A DNA stretch of 50,913 bases from Mesobacillus persicus (GTDB lineage: Bacteria; Bacillota; Bacilli; Bacillales; Cytobacillaceae), in contig NZ_FOBW01000023.1 of NCBI RefSeq assembly GCF_900109925.1, positions 1-50,913 on the forward strand, in the 5' to 3' direction. The position numbers were made by a program, and so were the translations under genes. A model generated the notes under the pieces. That model was not told the origin of the DNA. It saw nothing but the letters and a program-made list of their open reading frames with translations, and searched no databases. Positions 7,960 through 17,193 of the stretch are shown here, piece by piece. The first letter of the stretch is position 1, and every line of letters begins with the position of its first letter.

Positions 7960-8186
7960 TATCATCACTCCTATTTGAATTACTTACTGTTAGTTTGCTC
8001 CAATTAACAATGGGTTTATGTGTGTAATACGAAACTTATAAATAAGGGTGTTTTTGCACACTTTGTTGCTCTCCACAGTTCTACCTTCAAGCTTGACTAC
8101 TCTCTATGGAAAATGCTTGCTCATACGTATGGATTTCAAATTCCAAGAAATACTAATCGTAAACAGTACGGAAGGAGTTGTTACTG

Positions 8187-8828
8187 GTGAATTCGTTCAT
8201 TTCAGGTTTCTACCGTGCAAATGAGTGGGTAATGCGGTTTGCTTTGGTTAATTTATTATGGTTTCTCTTTTCTCTACTAGGTCTAGTTTTGCTCGGATTC
8301 TTTCCTGCGACCACAGCCATGTTTGCTGTTATTCGGAAATGGATTATGGGAAGATCGGATATCTCTATTTTTGAAACCTTTTGGCATACCTACAGAAAAG
8401 AGTGGCTAAGAAGCAATCTATTTGGCGCAATCCTCTTGGTTATCGGTTTCTTAATCTATTTTGATTTGAATATTGTTTACCATAGTTCCGATCCTTTGCT
8501 TCAATGGAGTAAGTATCCTTTGCTTATCTTGGTCATCAGTTTTAGTTTAGCTCTGCTTTATGCCTTCCCCTCGTTTGTTCATTATAATGTAAGCCTTTTT
8601 AATGTTTTAAAGAATGCCTTTTTAATCATGTTGATCAATCCAGTTTATAATGTCATCATGTTATTAGGTTTAGCATTGATTTATTTGATGGCCAATATCC
8701 TCCCTCCTTTTTCGATTTTCTTTGGAGGAAGTGCGATTGCATTTGTGATTATGTGGTCTTGTTACCAAAGCTTTTTAACTATTGATCGAAAAAAAGCAAA
8801 ACGAAAAGACATTACGAAAGAGCCTTAA
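8187..8828 (+). CDS. YesL/DUF624 family membrane protein
   Basis: 213 residues with five or six predicted membrane helices. The N-terminus (FISGFYRANEWVMRFALVNLLWFLFSLLGL) followed by FFPATTAMFAVIRKW and RSDISIFETFWHTYRKEW is the DUF624 (YesL) pattern. The family travels with carbohydrate ABC importers and glycosidase clusters in Firmicutes; its biochemical role is not established. GTG 8187 is preferred because AAGGAG lies 9 nt upstream, while the earlier TTG at 8178 touches that site. It converges on the sugar permease genes, which fits a role in the same pentose cluster. Confidence 0.8.
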   Translation: MNSFISGFYRANEWVMRFALVNLLWFLFSLLGLVLLGFFPATTAMFAVIRKWIMGRSDISIFETFWHTYRKEWLRSNLFGAILLVIGFLIYFDLNIVYHSSDPLLQWSKYPLLILVISFSLALLYAFPSFVHYNVSLFNVLKNAFLIMLINPVYNVIMLLGLALIYLMANILPPFSIFFGGSAIAFVIMWSCYQSFLTIDRKKAKRKDITKEP

Positions 8829-8857
8829 AGGCCACAAATTCTCTTTTCATTCCTAAT

Positions 8858-8896
8858 AAAAGAAGAATAACTTCATTGAGAAGTTATTCTTCTTTT
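8858..8896. terminator. Bidirectional terminator
   Basis: A perfect 16-bp stem (AAAAGAAGAATAACTT with AAGTTATTCTTCTTTT) around a 7-nt loop, with T-runs on both strands. It ends the YesL gene and the xyl/ABC operon, which converge here. Confidence 0.9.
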
Positions 8897-8907
8897 CTGT
8901 TCTCTGC

Positions 8908-9786
8908 TTATCCTTTAACTGCCCCAGCAGCGATTCCTTCGACAATCTTGTTGCTAAGGAAAACGAAAGCAATGAGGATTGGTAAAACACTGATCACTAA
9001 CGTTGCCCCAATGGCTCCCCAATCCGTACTATATTGCCCAATGAAATTTTGAATCCCAACGGTTAATGTCTTAAAACGATCTGAACTGATAAACGTGTTA
9101 ATGAACACAAATTCATTCCAGTTATAAATCATGTTAATAATAAATGTCGTTGACATGACCGGCATCGTCAGCGGTAAGATGATTTGCACAAAAATTCGAT
9201 GAATGGAACTTCCATCAATAATAGCTGCTTCCTCAATCTCACGTGGCAAGGTCGTATAAAAACCAAGTAAGATCATAATCGTCAACGGAAGATTAAAGGC
9301 TGTGTAGGTTAAAATCAAAGCTAACGGATGGTCAATTAAGTTAATGTTTAAGAAAAAGTTAAATAAAGGAATAATCGTAGAATGGACAGGAATCATTAAC
9401 CCTACCATAAATAGACCTAAGACTAGTTTATTTAGTTTCCAAACCATTCTCGTAATCGCAAACGTAGCCAGACTCGCGATAAGCACGGTTAAGATAACAG
9501 AAACTAAGGTAATCCACACACTATTGAAGAAATATAGGCTTATATTTCCTTGTGTCCATACGGTTGTATAATTCTCCCATCTAGGTTCAATTGGTAATGC
9601 AAATGGAGATGCATTAAAAACTTCTTGGTTTGACTTCAGCGAGAATATCACTAGCCAAATAAGTGGGTAAATTTGGAGGAAGGCGATAATCCCTAGGATC
9701 AGATACAGAATGCCATACCCAACTTTCCCCAACATATTTCCTTCATTATTATTCTTACGGGATACGTCATGCTCTGTCCCATTCAT
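8908..9786 (-). CDS. Carbohydrate ABC transporter permease (MalG type)
   Basis: 292 residues with six membrane helices (first about 20-45). The EAA loop for contact with the ATPase is visible as EIEEAAIIDGSSIHRIFVQIILPLTMP (about 195-222). The C-terminus VEGIAAGAVKG is typical of MalG-family sugar permeases. It is the last gene of the operon, 16 nt after the partner permease. Like many Gram-positive CUT1 importers the operon has no ATPase gene; the divergent MsmX-like protein at 15664 is the likely partner. Confidence 0.9.
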   Translation of the reverse strand: MNGTEHDVSRKNNNEGNMLGKVGYGILYLILGIIAFLQIYPLIWLVIFSLKSNQEVFNASPFALPIEPRWENYTTVWTQGNISLYFFNSVWITLVSVILTVLIASLATFAITRMVWKLNKLVLGLFMVGLMIPVHSTIIPLFNFFLNINLIDHPLALILTYTAFNLPLTIMILLGFYTTLPREIEEAAIIDGSSIHRIFVQIILPLTMPVMSTTFIINMIYNWNEFVFINTFISSDRFKTLTVGIQNFIGQYSTDWGAIGATLVISVLPILIAFVFLSNKIVEGIAAGAVKG

Positions 9787-9802
9787 GTTGGTGTTAGCCT
9801 CC

Positions 9803-10681
9803 TTAGTATTGAATATCGTCGTCGGACTTAGTTAGTTTTTGAATAAATACCGTTGCTAATAAACAAAGCAATAATAAAGCAAACCCAATCGCACTACCGT
9901 AACCAAAGTTGTAGCTATTAAATGCTTGTTTATACATATAAGAGGCAATAACCTCACTTGCTCCATTTGGTCCTCCACCTGTCATTACCCAAATTAAATC
10001 AAAGTATTTTAAGGAACCAACAAAAGATAGAACAATCGTTACTTTAATAACACCAAGAATAAGCGGCAGCTTAATTCGATAGGCAATTTGTAAGGGACTT
10101 GCGCCATCAATTTTAGCTGCTTCAATCACAGTATCAGGAATATTTTTCAGAGCCGCGTAATAGATCAATATATAAAAGCCGGCATATTGCCAAATAATCG
10201 GCACAAAAATGGCTCCTAAGACCAAATCTGGATTGGCTAGCCATGACGGAGGATTGTCCACCCCTATATTGACAAGGAAGCTGTTTAATAGCCCATTAAT
10301 CGGGTGGTAAACCTTTAACCAAAGTTGCGCAATCGCAACGGAAGAAAGTAACATCGGAATCAAGTAGATTTTTCTTAACAGATTGGCTCCCTTTATTTTA
10401 GCGGCTAGAACAAGTGAAATCGCTAGATAACCGATCAAGCTTACTCCAGAGAAGATTGCTAATAACAAAGAGTTTAGGGCACTTCCCCAAAATTTCGGAT
10501 CGGATAATAGCCTTGTGTAATTTTCCAATCCGATAAAGCTCATTTCTCCAATTCCATCCCAATCCATTAACCCATAATATCCGGTCAGGACGATAGGAAC
10601 ATACACGAGTACCAGAATTAAGAGAAGTGCTGGTAAAATATATAAGGCAATGACAAATTTATTTGACATTACTTTGTTCAT
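9803..10681 (-). CDS. Sugar ABC transporter permease (MalF type)
   Basis: 292 residues with six membrane helices. The EAA loop reads VIEAAKIDGASPLQIAYRIKLPLI (about 190-212), followed by the WVMTGGGPNGASEVIASYMY region seen in CUT1 permeases. ATG 10681 follows GAGGGGA by 8 nt. It pairs with the MalG-type gene to form the membrane channel of the importer fed by the lipoprotein at 10769. Confidence 0.9.
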   Translation of the reverse strand: MNKVMSNKFVIALYILPALLLILVLVYVPIVLTGYYGLMDWDGIGEMSFIGLENYTRLLSDPKFWGSALNSLLLAIFSGVSLIGYLAISLVLAAKIKGANLLRKIYLIPMLLSSVAIAQLWLKVYHPINGLLNSFLVNIGVDNPPSWLANPDLVLGAIFVPIIWQYAGFYILIYYAALKNIPDTVIEAAKIDGASPLQIAYRIKLPLILGVIKVTIVLSFVGSLKYFDLIWVMTGGGPNGASEVIASYMYKQAFNSYNFGYGSAIGFALLLLCLLATVFIQKLTKSDDDIQY

Positions 10682-10713
10682 ATGTTCATCCCCTCTCTGT
10701 TTACTTATAGTAG

Positions 10714-10753
10714 AAAAAAGGGCATATCCGTAAATTCTCGATATGCCCTTTTT
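10714..10753. terminator. Hairpin between binding protein and permeases
   Basis: AAAAAAGGGCATAT pairs with ATATGCCCTTTTT in the 87-nt gap between the binding-protein and permease genes. It looks like a partial terminator or RNA-stability stem, a common way to keep the binding protein in excess of the permeases. Confidence 0.7.
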
Positions 10754-10768
10754 AAATTCAACTTGTTT

Positions 10769-12094
10769 TTAATCTTCAGCTTCTAGTACCTGCTCATGTT
10801 GTTTTGCGAATTCTTCTGGAGGAATTTCCTTACCAAATAATGATTGAATTAAATTCAAGTGTTCTTGTGCGGCAGCTGCGCTCATTTGTACATCTGCATA
10901 CAAAGTAATATTAGAGGCATTGTTTAACTCATCTAATACATCAATATACATTTGAGGCAAGTCTAACTCAGCTGTATCCACTTTTGTCGCTGGGATTACA
11001 CCCGCATCCGTTACCGACCGTTCTCCCCATCTTTGAACGAAGAACTTAACAAAGTCTTTTGCTTCATCCTTCACCTTTGATTGCTCAGCAACGAATAACC
11101 CTACACCAGGGCCTCCAACAAAGCTATTGATATCCCCTTTCCCACCGTCATACGTTGGGAATTTAAAGAAACCAATTGATTCTCTGAATTCTTGTGGAAC
11201 ATCTTCATTCGTTGTGTAGTTAGGTAACTCCCAAGTACCCATCATATACATTCCAGCTTGGTTATTCATAAATGGACCTTTTGCTTCTTCATTTCCAAGT
11301 CCGTTGTACCCTTTTACAAAAGCATCCAAGTCAACTAGGTTTTGAAGTTCTTCCGCCGCTTGGATTAATCCTGGATCTTCAAATGTTCCCGTTCGATTGA
11401 TGGCATTCGTTAATGTTTCTGGTCCACCTATGCGGTCTGCTAAATACATATACCACATCGAACCTGTCCAAGGTTCTCTGTTCCCGACCGTAATTGGTGT
11501 AATTCCATTCTTCCTAAGTGTTGTGACAACATTTTTAAATTCCTCAAAGGTTTTAGGAACTTCTAGGTTATTGTCTTCAAAAATCTTTTTATTATAATAG
11601 ATAGGCGCAATGTTTAACTCAAGTGGAAGTCCATACGCTGTTTCATTTGATGAAAAAGCATCTACTGTCCCTGCAACAAAGGAATCGCTTAAATCCCCTT
11701 CTAGCACATCATCAAGACTTGTAAACTTTTCACCTCTAATATATGGTTCCATGAACCCCGCTGCCCAAGTCAAGCCCACATCAGGAAGCTGATTTGAGGA
11801 AGCAAGTACTTTGATTTTCTCCTTATATTGATCATTAGATAAAACTTCAACATCAACTTTCACATTTGGATTTTCTTCTTCATACGCGTTAACGATGTCT
11901 TGAACGATCATGTTATGCTGTTTTGCACTACCTTCTGGCCAGAGATGCATAAATTTCACTGTCTTTTGATCATCGCCACCTCCATCGGTGGTGCCTGCAT
12001 TGTCCTCGTCTCCACCACCACCACAAGCACTTAAAACGATAGAAACTATCATCATAAGCAACAAAGAAATGGCTGTAACTTTCTTCTTATACAC
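10769..12094 (-). CDS. Extracellular sugar-binding lipoprotein
   Basis: 441 residues. The signal peptide with lipobox LSAC followed by a Gly-rich linker (GGGGDEDNAG) anchors it outside the membrane. The rest is a family-1 extracellular solute-binding protein (KFMHLWPEGSAKQHNMIVQDIVNAYEEENP, PLELNIAPIYYNKKIFEDNNLEVPKTFEEF, GTWELPNY). Position between xylB and two CUT1 permeases points to xylose or xylo-oligosaccharides as ligand; that is inference from context. It starts at GTG 12094 with GGAGGG 6 nt upstream. The 240-nt gap before it, with a terminator for xylB, suggests its own promoter. Confidence 0.9.
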   Translation of the reverse strand: MYKKKVTAISLLLMMIVSIVLSACGGGGDEDNAGTTDGGGDDQKTVKFMHLWPEGSAKQHNMIVQDIVNAYEEENPNVKVDVEVLSNDQYKEKIKVLASSNQLPDVGLTWAAGFMEPYIRGEKFTSLDDVLEGDLSDSFVAGTVDAFSSNETAYGLPLELNIAPIYYNKKIFEDNNLEVPKTFEEFKNVVTTLRKNGITPITVGNREPWTGSMWYMYLADRIGGPETLTNAINRTGTFEDPGLIQAAEELQNLVDLDAFVKGYNGLGNEEAKGPFMNNQAGMYMMGTWELPNYTTNEDVPQEFRESIGFFKFPTYDGGKGDINSFVGGPGVGLFVAEQSKVKDEAKDFVKFFVQRWGERSVTDAGVIPATKVDTAELDLPQMYIDVLDELNNASNITLYADVQMSAAAAQEHLNLIQSLFGKEIPPEEFAKQHEQVLEAED

Positions 12095-12266
12095 AATGAA
12101 TCCCTCCTATTTAAATATGTATCAATATAGACATGCATATTTTCCTCTAATACTTCCTTGTTTATTCGCCTTAGACAGAATGCTTTATGTTTGCAGCTTG
12201 AACTTACCTCTTGAATTTTAGTAAAAATAAAAAAACTTGCATTGGTTATAATCGATTGATTCGTTG

Positions 12267-12305
12267 CAAAACCATGTAAAAAAGAAGAAGAAAAGCTTCC
12301 TCCTT
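12267..12305 (-). terminator. Probable terminator after xylB
   Basis: On the minus strand GAAGGAGGAAG can pair with CTTCTTCTTTT (several G-U pairs), followed directly by T residues. It lies just beyond the xylB stop and would separate xylAB from the transport genes. Confidence 0.5.
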
Positions 12306-12334
12306 CTTTCATTTCTTTTCAACTCATAAACAAC

Positions 12335-13837
12335 CTATATTTTCCGAAAGCTCTTTAAGCCTGCATTTAACTCTTTTGTTTGTTTATAAACCTGTTGATA
12401 TAAAGCAAATAACTCATTGTATTTTTTTACATTATTTTCAATTGGTTCAAAGAATTTGTCGTAATGAACAAATTGATTTGCACACTCTTCTAGAGAGGCG
12501 TACCATCCGCAACCATAAGCAGCCAACATAGCTGCTCCCATCGCTGCACCTTGCTCATTTTTTAATTTAATAATCTTGGCATCAAATACGTCCGCTTGAA
12601 TCTGAAGCCAAGTATCATTTTTGGAGCCTCCTCCGATGGAGATAATTTGATCAATCTTCTTGCCTGCTTTTCTAAAAATATCAATAGACTCTCGTAAAGA
12701 GAACGTAATCCCTTCAATCACCGCCCGAGCAAAGTCTATCCTTTTATGGGAGGCATCCATCCCGATAAAACTCCCACGAATCACAGCATCCGCATGGGGC
12801 GTTCTTTCCCCTACTAGATATGGGGTATAAAGGAGTCCATTGCTACCAATCGGCACATTTGATAATCCTTCTAGAAAAGTTTCAAAGCTTTCCCCTTTTG
12901 CAAACGTATCCCGGAACCAACTTAAACTATGTCCCGCGGATAACGTTACACCCATGGTATAGTAGGCATCTTCTTTACTATGGTTGAAATAATGAACTTT
13001 TCCTCCAAAATCTCTATCCTTCGTTTGCTCATAAGAAAGCACAACACCTGATGTACCAATGCTGCAAAGGGTTTTCCCATCTGATAAAATCGATGCACCT
13101 GTCGCACCGCACGCATTATCCGCGCCACCAGCAAACACTTTGGTTGTTTTGGACAACCCTGTTTTTCGCGAAAAGTCCTCTGTAATCGTACCTACTTGAG
13201 CGGTCGATTCAACCAATGGCGGGCAGAGTCGTGAAGAGATTCCTACTACATCACAAATCTCTTTGCTCCATTCTTTTTTAGCAATATCTAACAGCAAGGT
13301 TCCTGCTGCATCGGAATATTCACTATGTATAGTTCCTGTCATGACATAGCGCAAATAATCTTTAGGTAACATAAAAACAGAAGCCTGTTTAAATAACTCA
13401 GGCTCATATTGTTTTACCCAAAGAATCTTAGGTAAAGTAAACCCTTCTAAGGCGGGATTTTTCGTAATACTTAATAACCTTTCTTCGCCGACAAGGTCAT
13501 AAATTTGCTTACATTGCTCTGTTGTCCTGGTATCATTCCAAAGAATTGCATTTCTTAGAACCTTCTTCTCCTCGTCAAGCAATACGAGACCATGCATTTG
13601 TCCAGAAAAACTAATCCCTTCAATCGAAGAAACATCCCCAGAAAACTTATCAACTAGCTCCTTTAAAGCCTCTGTAGTCTTATCAATCCATTCTTTTGGA
13701 TCTTGTTCACTATAACCATCTTTTTCCTGAATTAAAGGATACTCTTTCGAAACTTCAAGGACAATGTCCCCGTCTTGATTGAGCAAGATTCCCTTGACTG
13801 CACTTGTCCCAAGATCTACACCAATCACATATTTCAT
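12335..13837 (-). CDS. xylB: Xylulokinase
   Basis: 500 residues, FGGY carbohydrate kinase family, phosphorylating D-xylulose to xylulose 5-phosphate with ATP. Visible marks: N-terminal phosphate loop GVDLGTSAVKGILL, ISFSGQMHGLVLLD, ILWNDTRTTEQC, GGADNACGATGASI, PYLVGERTPHADA and C-terminal IISIGGGSKNDTWLQIQADVFD with GAAMGAAMLAA. Length matches the family. ATG 13837 has an AAGGTGG-type site. It follows xylA after a 222-nt gap that contains a 72-bp inverted-end repeat. Confidence 0.95.
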   Translation of the reverse strand: MKYVIGVDLGTSAVKGILLNQDGDIVLEVSKEYPLIQEKDGYSEQDPKEWIDKTTEALKELVDKFSGDVSSIEGISFSGQMHGLVLLDEEKKVLRNAILWNDTRTTEQCKQIYDLVGEERLLSITKNPALEGFTLPKILWVKQYEPELFKQASVFMLPKDYLRYVMTGTIHSEYSDAAGTLLLDIAKKEWSKEICDVVGISSRLCPPLVESTAQVGTITEDFSRKTGLSKTTKVFAGGADNACGATGASILSDGKTLCSIGTSGVVLSYEQTKDRDFGGKVHYFNHSKEDAYYTMGVTLSAGHSLSWFRDTFAKGESFETFLEGLSNVPIGSNGLLYTPYLVGERTPHADAVIRGSFIGMDASHKRIDFARAVIEGITFSLRESIDIFRKAGKKIDQIISIGGGSKNDTWLQIQADVFDAKIIKLKNEQGAAMGAAMLAAYGCGWYASLEECANQFVHYDKFFEPIENNVKKYNELFALYQQVYKQTKELNAGLKSFRKI

Positions 13838-13860
13838 TGTCTCACCACCTTACTTATTTT

Positions 13861-13932
13861 AGGCTGTGTTAAACGCAACTGTTGATTTATGCTCCAACTA
13901 AACTCTAAACAACATTGACCTTTAACACAGCC
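13861..13932. repeat. 72-bp deleted copy of the inverted-end repeat
   Basis: Perfect 12-bp terminal inverted repeats (GGCTGTGTTAAA and TTTAACACAGCC) enclose TGTTGATTTATGCTCC and a short AT-rich middle. It shares ends with the 188-bp copy at 7481 but lacks the GC-rich core. It lies in the xylA-xylB gap and could form a hairpin in the operon transcript. Confidence 0.75.
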
Positions 13933-14059
13933 AGTATAAAAATAAAATAAAAGGGGTCAGGCACTCTTTTACGAATGCCGTCCTCACAAAGAGTTCTACT
14001 TATTTTTTAAACCAGTGAACCAAAGACCCTTCTCGAAACAAGTTCATTATTTCTAGATT

Positions 14060-15382
14060 TTACCCACGAACAGCATTCAATAAATATTGATTGATAATTG
14101 CTTTCAAGTGCTCCTGTCGGCCGGATTTATTTTCAATCTCACCTAAGCTAAGCGCATAATCGGATAATTTATGAAAGTCTGCTTTTCCTTCCACAATGTC
14201 ACGTCCGATGCCCTCTTTATAGCTGCTATATCTCTCATCAATAAAGTTATCCAACACTTTATCTTCTATTAGTTTTTGTGCAACTTTTGTTCCAATCGCA
14301 AAACTATCCATCCCAGCTATATGAGAAAGAAATAAATCATCAGGTTCAAATGATCCTCGTCTCACTTTTGCATCAAAGTTTAAACCACCTGTACCAAGGC
14401 CATCATTTTTGAGGATTTCATACATCGCTAAGGTGCTAGAATACAAATCTGTTGGAAACTCATCTGTATCCCATCCAAGTAATGGATCACCTTGGTTTGC
14501 ATCGACAGATCCCAACATCCCATTTATGCGCGCCACACGTAACTCGTGTTCAAAGGTATGTCCTGCAAGCGTGGCGTGGTTCGCTTCAATATTGAATTTA
14601 AATTTTTGATGAAGATCATATTTTTGAAGGAAACCGATTCCTGTTGCCACATCAAAATCGTATTGATGCTTTGTCGGTTCTTTCGGTTTTGGCTCAATCA
14701 GGAATTGCGCATCAAAACCAATTTCCTTCGCATAATCTAGTGCCATATGGAAAAAGCGAGCTAAGTTATCTAGTTCAAGTTCCATATTTGTATTAAGCAA
14801 TGTTTCATACCCTTCACGACCACCCCAGAATACATAATTTTCTGCACCTAGTTCCTTTCCGATTTCCAGACCTTTCTTTACTTTTGCCGCAGCATAAGCA
14901 TAAACATCCGCATTTGGAGCGGTAGCTGCTCCATGTAACCAGCGGGAGTGGGAGAACATATTTGCCGTATTCCAAAGTAATTTTGTTTTACTAGTTTTTA
15001 AGTAATCTTTAATCATTCCGACAATTGTATCGATATTTTGGAACGTTTCACTTAAGGAATTTGCTTCAGGTGAAATATCAAAATCATGAAAACAGAAATA
15101 AGGAACATTCATCTTTTCAAAAAATTCAAAAGAAGCTTCTACACGTGCCTTTGCTAAATCCATCCCTGTGAATTTTTCATAAGGTCTTACCATTGTGCCT
15201 TGTCCAAATGGATCCGAACCCTCACCGGTAAACGTATGCCAGTAGGAAACAGCAAAGCGTAGTAATTCTTCCATTGATTTACCGTTAATCTGTTCTTCAG
15301 GATTATAATATTTAAATGCAAACGGTTCTTTGGAATCTGGCCCCTCAAATTTCACTTGATTGATATTCCCAAAATAACTCAT
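14060..15382 (-). CDS. xylA: Xylose isomerase
   Basis: 440 residues, the usual length of class II xylose isomerases, converting D-xylose to D-xylulose in the cytoplasm. Active-site segments are visible: [13 protein letters not shown] (catalytic His), [29 protein letters not shown] (metal-binding Glu and Lys), [19 protein letters not shown] and [18 protein letters not shown] 15382 is chosen since AGGAGGG lies about 8 nt upstream and the family starts MSYF; the longer frame to 15406 lacks support. It is the first gene of the xyl unit, divergent from msmX. No xylR gene lies in the window. Confidence 0.96.
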   Translation of the reverse strand: MSYFGNINQVKFEGPDSKEPFAFKYYNPEEQINGKSMEELLRFAVSYWHTFTGEGSDPFGQGTMVRPYEKFTGMDLAKARVEASFEFFEKMNVPYFCFHDFDISPEANSLSETFQNIDTIVGMIKDYLKTSKTKLLWNTANMFSHSRWLHGAATAPNADVYAYAAAKVKKGLEIGKELGAENYVFWGGREGYETLLNTNMELELDNLARFFHMALDYAKEIGFDAQFLIEPKPKEPTKHQYDFDVATGIGFLQKYDLHQKFKFNIEANHATLAGHTFEHELRVARINGMLGSVDANQGDPLLGWDTDEFPTDLYSSTLAMYEILKNDGLGTGGLNFDAKVRRGSFEPDDLFLSHIAGMDSFAIGTKVAQKLIEDKVLDNFIDERYSSYKEGIGRDIVEGKADFHKLSDYALSLGEIENKSGRQEHLKAIINQYLLNAVRG

Positions 15383-15545
15383 GACAATTTCCCTCCTATA
15401 GTCCATAAATAAATTAGTGCCAAATCTAGATGTCTAGGTTAAATTAAAACCTAAAGCATAGTGTGTTCCTTGAGGACTAAATTATTCTTTTCCGACTCAA
15501 GAAAACATCGCTGTATATTTCCCAGCTTTCCTTATTTCAGACAAC

Positions 15546-15559
15546 TAAACAGCTGTTTA
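15546..15559. promoter_or_regulatory. Palindrome in the xylA-msmX divergent region
   Basis: TAAACAGCTGTTTA is a perfect 14-bp palindrome, about 165 nt from the xylA start and 105 nt from the msmX start. It resembles a LacI/CcpA-type operator in its outer bases but has AGCT, not the central CG of a cre. A second, looser pair CTTGAG...CTCAAG spans 15469-15501. I did not find the known Bacillus XylR operator sequence. Confidence 0.4.
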
Positions 15560-15663
15560 CGAGCTAAATGAAATGTATAGTCATGTCATTCATTTCCAAT
15601 ACTACTTAGGAAAATAGAAAGTGCATTTAAAATCACAACCTAGTAGGAGGGAATTTTAACCTA

Positions 15664-16761
15664 ATGGCAGAACTTCGGTTAGAACATATTTATAAAATTT
15701 ATGACGGGAATGTAACGGCTGTAACGGATTTTAATTTAGATATAAAGGACCGGGAGTTCATTGTATTCGTAGGCCCATCGGGCTGTGGCAAGTCAACCAC
15801 CTTACGGATGATTGCTGGCCTCGAAGATATTTCTAAAGGTGATTTCTATATTGATGACCAACGTGTGAATGATGTTGCACCTAAAGATCGAGATATTGCG
15901 ATGGTTTTCCAAAACTATGCTCTGTACCCACATATGAAAGTATATGATAATATGGCTTTTGCGCTTAAGCTTCGAAAAATGGATAAATCAGAAATTGATA
16001 GAAGGGTTCAAGAAGCGGCAAAAATCCTTGGACTCGAGCAATATTTGGACAGGAAGCCTAAAGCTTTATCTGGTGGGCAACGGCAACGTGTTGCACTTGG
16101 ACGCGCGATTGTCCGCGATGCAAAGGTATTTTTGATGGACGAGCCTTTATCGAATCTTGATGCTAAACTACGGGTCCAAATGCGCTCTGAAATTATTAAA
16201 CTTCACCAACGTTTAAATACCACTACCATTTATGTAACCCATGACCAAACGGAAGCCATGACCATGGCTACTCGCATTGTTGTCATGAAAGATGGGGTGA
16301 TTCAACAAATCGGAGCCCCAAAGGAAATTTACGACAAACCAAATAATGTCTTTGTCGGAGGATTTATCGGTTCACCTGCCATGAATTTTTTCCGAGGAGA
16401 ATTAAAAGAAGATCGGTTCATCATGAATAACTTTGCTTTCCAAGTCCCAGAGGGAAAATTGAAAGTTTTGCGAGAAAAAGGCTATCAAAATAAACCAATC
16501 ATCCTTGGAATCCGTCCAGAAGATATCCATGATGAACTCCTATTTATTGAGGCTTCATCTGGTTCCACTTTCGATGTGAAAATCGATGTCGTCGAATTAA
16601 TGGGCGCAGAAACCATCCTTTATGCAACGATCAATGATCAAAATTTAATTGCACGCATCGATTCCAGAGCGGATATAAAAAATGGTCAAACCCTCCAGCT
16701 AGCCTTTGATATGAATAAAGCTCATTTCTTTGATCATGAAGCCGAAAATCGAATTTACTAG
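15664..16761 (+). CDS. msmX: Multi-sugar ABC transporter ATPase MsmX
   Basis: 365 residues, closely resembling B. subtilis MsmX along its length. Walker A GPSGCGKST (about 37-45), Q-loop MVFQNYALYPHM, signature ALSGGQRQRVALGRAI, Walker B VFLMDEPLSNLDAK and the switch His in YVTHDQTEAM are all intact. The C-terminal regulatory domain (MNFFRGELKED, ILGIRPEDIHDE) is of the MalK type. MsmX serves several CUT1 importers; here it most likely energises the transporter encoded at 8908-12094. It is divergent from xylA. The TAG stop forms the first base of a copy of the dispersed 20-bp element. Confidence 0.95.
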   Translation: MAELRLEHIYKIYDGNVTAVTDFNLDIKDREFIVFVGPSGCGKSTTLRMIAGLEDISKGDFYIDDQRVNDVAPKDRDIAMVFQNYALYPHMKVYDNMAFALKLRKMDKSEIDRRVQEAAKILGLEQYLDRKPKALSGGQRQRVALGRAIVRDAKVFLMDEPLSNLDAKLRVQMRSEIIKLHQRLNTTTIYVTHDQTEAMTMATRIVVMKDGVIQQIGAPKEIYDKPNNVFVGGFIGSPAMNFFRGELKEDRFIMNNFAFQVPEGKLKVLREKGYQNKPIILGIRPEDIHDELLFIEASSGSTFDVKIDVVELMGAETILYATINDQNLIARIDSRADIKNGQTLQLAFDMNKAHFFDHEAENRIY

Positions 16762-16780
16762 GGACGGTTCTCTTGCTTCC
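16761..16780 (+). repeat. Dispersed 20-bp element at the msmX stop
   Basis: GGGACGGTTCTCTTGCTTCC; its first G is the last base of the msmX TAG codon. It is in the sense orientation relative to the gene. Confidence 0.85.
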
Positions 16781-16906
16781 GTCCTTCTTCTTATCAGGGT
16801 ATGCTGTTCATTCGCATACTCTGTATATCTAATAAAATCTGTCAATTCTTCTCTCTTAGAACAGACAAAGAGGTGTAAGAATGAACAAAAAAAGTTTAGA
16901 ATAAAA

Positions 16907-16990
16907 GGGACGGTTCTTATAGCGGGCAATCGGAAGTTTTGCGCGAAAAAAGGCACCACAAGCGGTTTTAACTGCTCGCGGTGCCTTTTT
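16907..16990. repeat. Composite repeat plus terminator, second copy
   Basis: It begins GGGACGGTTCTTATAGCGGG, continues CAATCGGAAGTTTTGCGCG and ends in a terminator hairpin (AAAAAAGGCACCAC with GCGGTGCCTTTTT, 16946-16990). The first 40 nt match the minus strand of about 283-318 almost exactly, whereas the hairpin arms differ. It would terminate msmX transcripts. Confidence 0.7.
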
Positions 16991-17139
16991 CTGTATTGTG
17001 ATTCAGCTTAACGCAAAAGTATTCTTTCTTGGAATTGTTTGGTTAGGCGATTAGACAATACCATAAGAAAGAGTATTTTTCTTTTTTTATTAATTTTTAA
17101 TTTTCAAGACTGTTTTGAGAGCCATCGCGGAGCGATTTC

Positions 17140-17184
17140 GTTCTTCTTTTGCTTCCGCATCGAAGGAAGCAAAAGAACTGTCCC
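17140..17184. repeat. Tight inverted pair of the dispersed element
   Basis: GTTCTTCTTTTGCTTCC (17140-17156) faces GGAAGCAAAAGAACTGTCCC (17165-17184) across 8 nt, giving a long perfect-looking stem. The right copy lies 9 nt from the stop of the minus-strand permease gene. Confidence 0.75.
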
Positions 17185-17193
17185 CTTGCTTCA

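Noticed and set aside
15407-15663. XylR operator between xylA and msmX
   Set aside because: I looked for the known Bacillus XylR inverted repeat and did not find it; only an unrelated palindrome is present.
16730-17011. Plus-strand frame overlapping the msmX end
   Set aside because: It begins inside msmX and translates the dispersed element and a terminator; no independent start signal.
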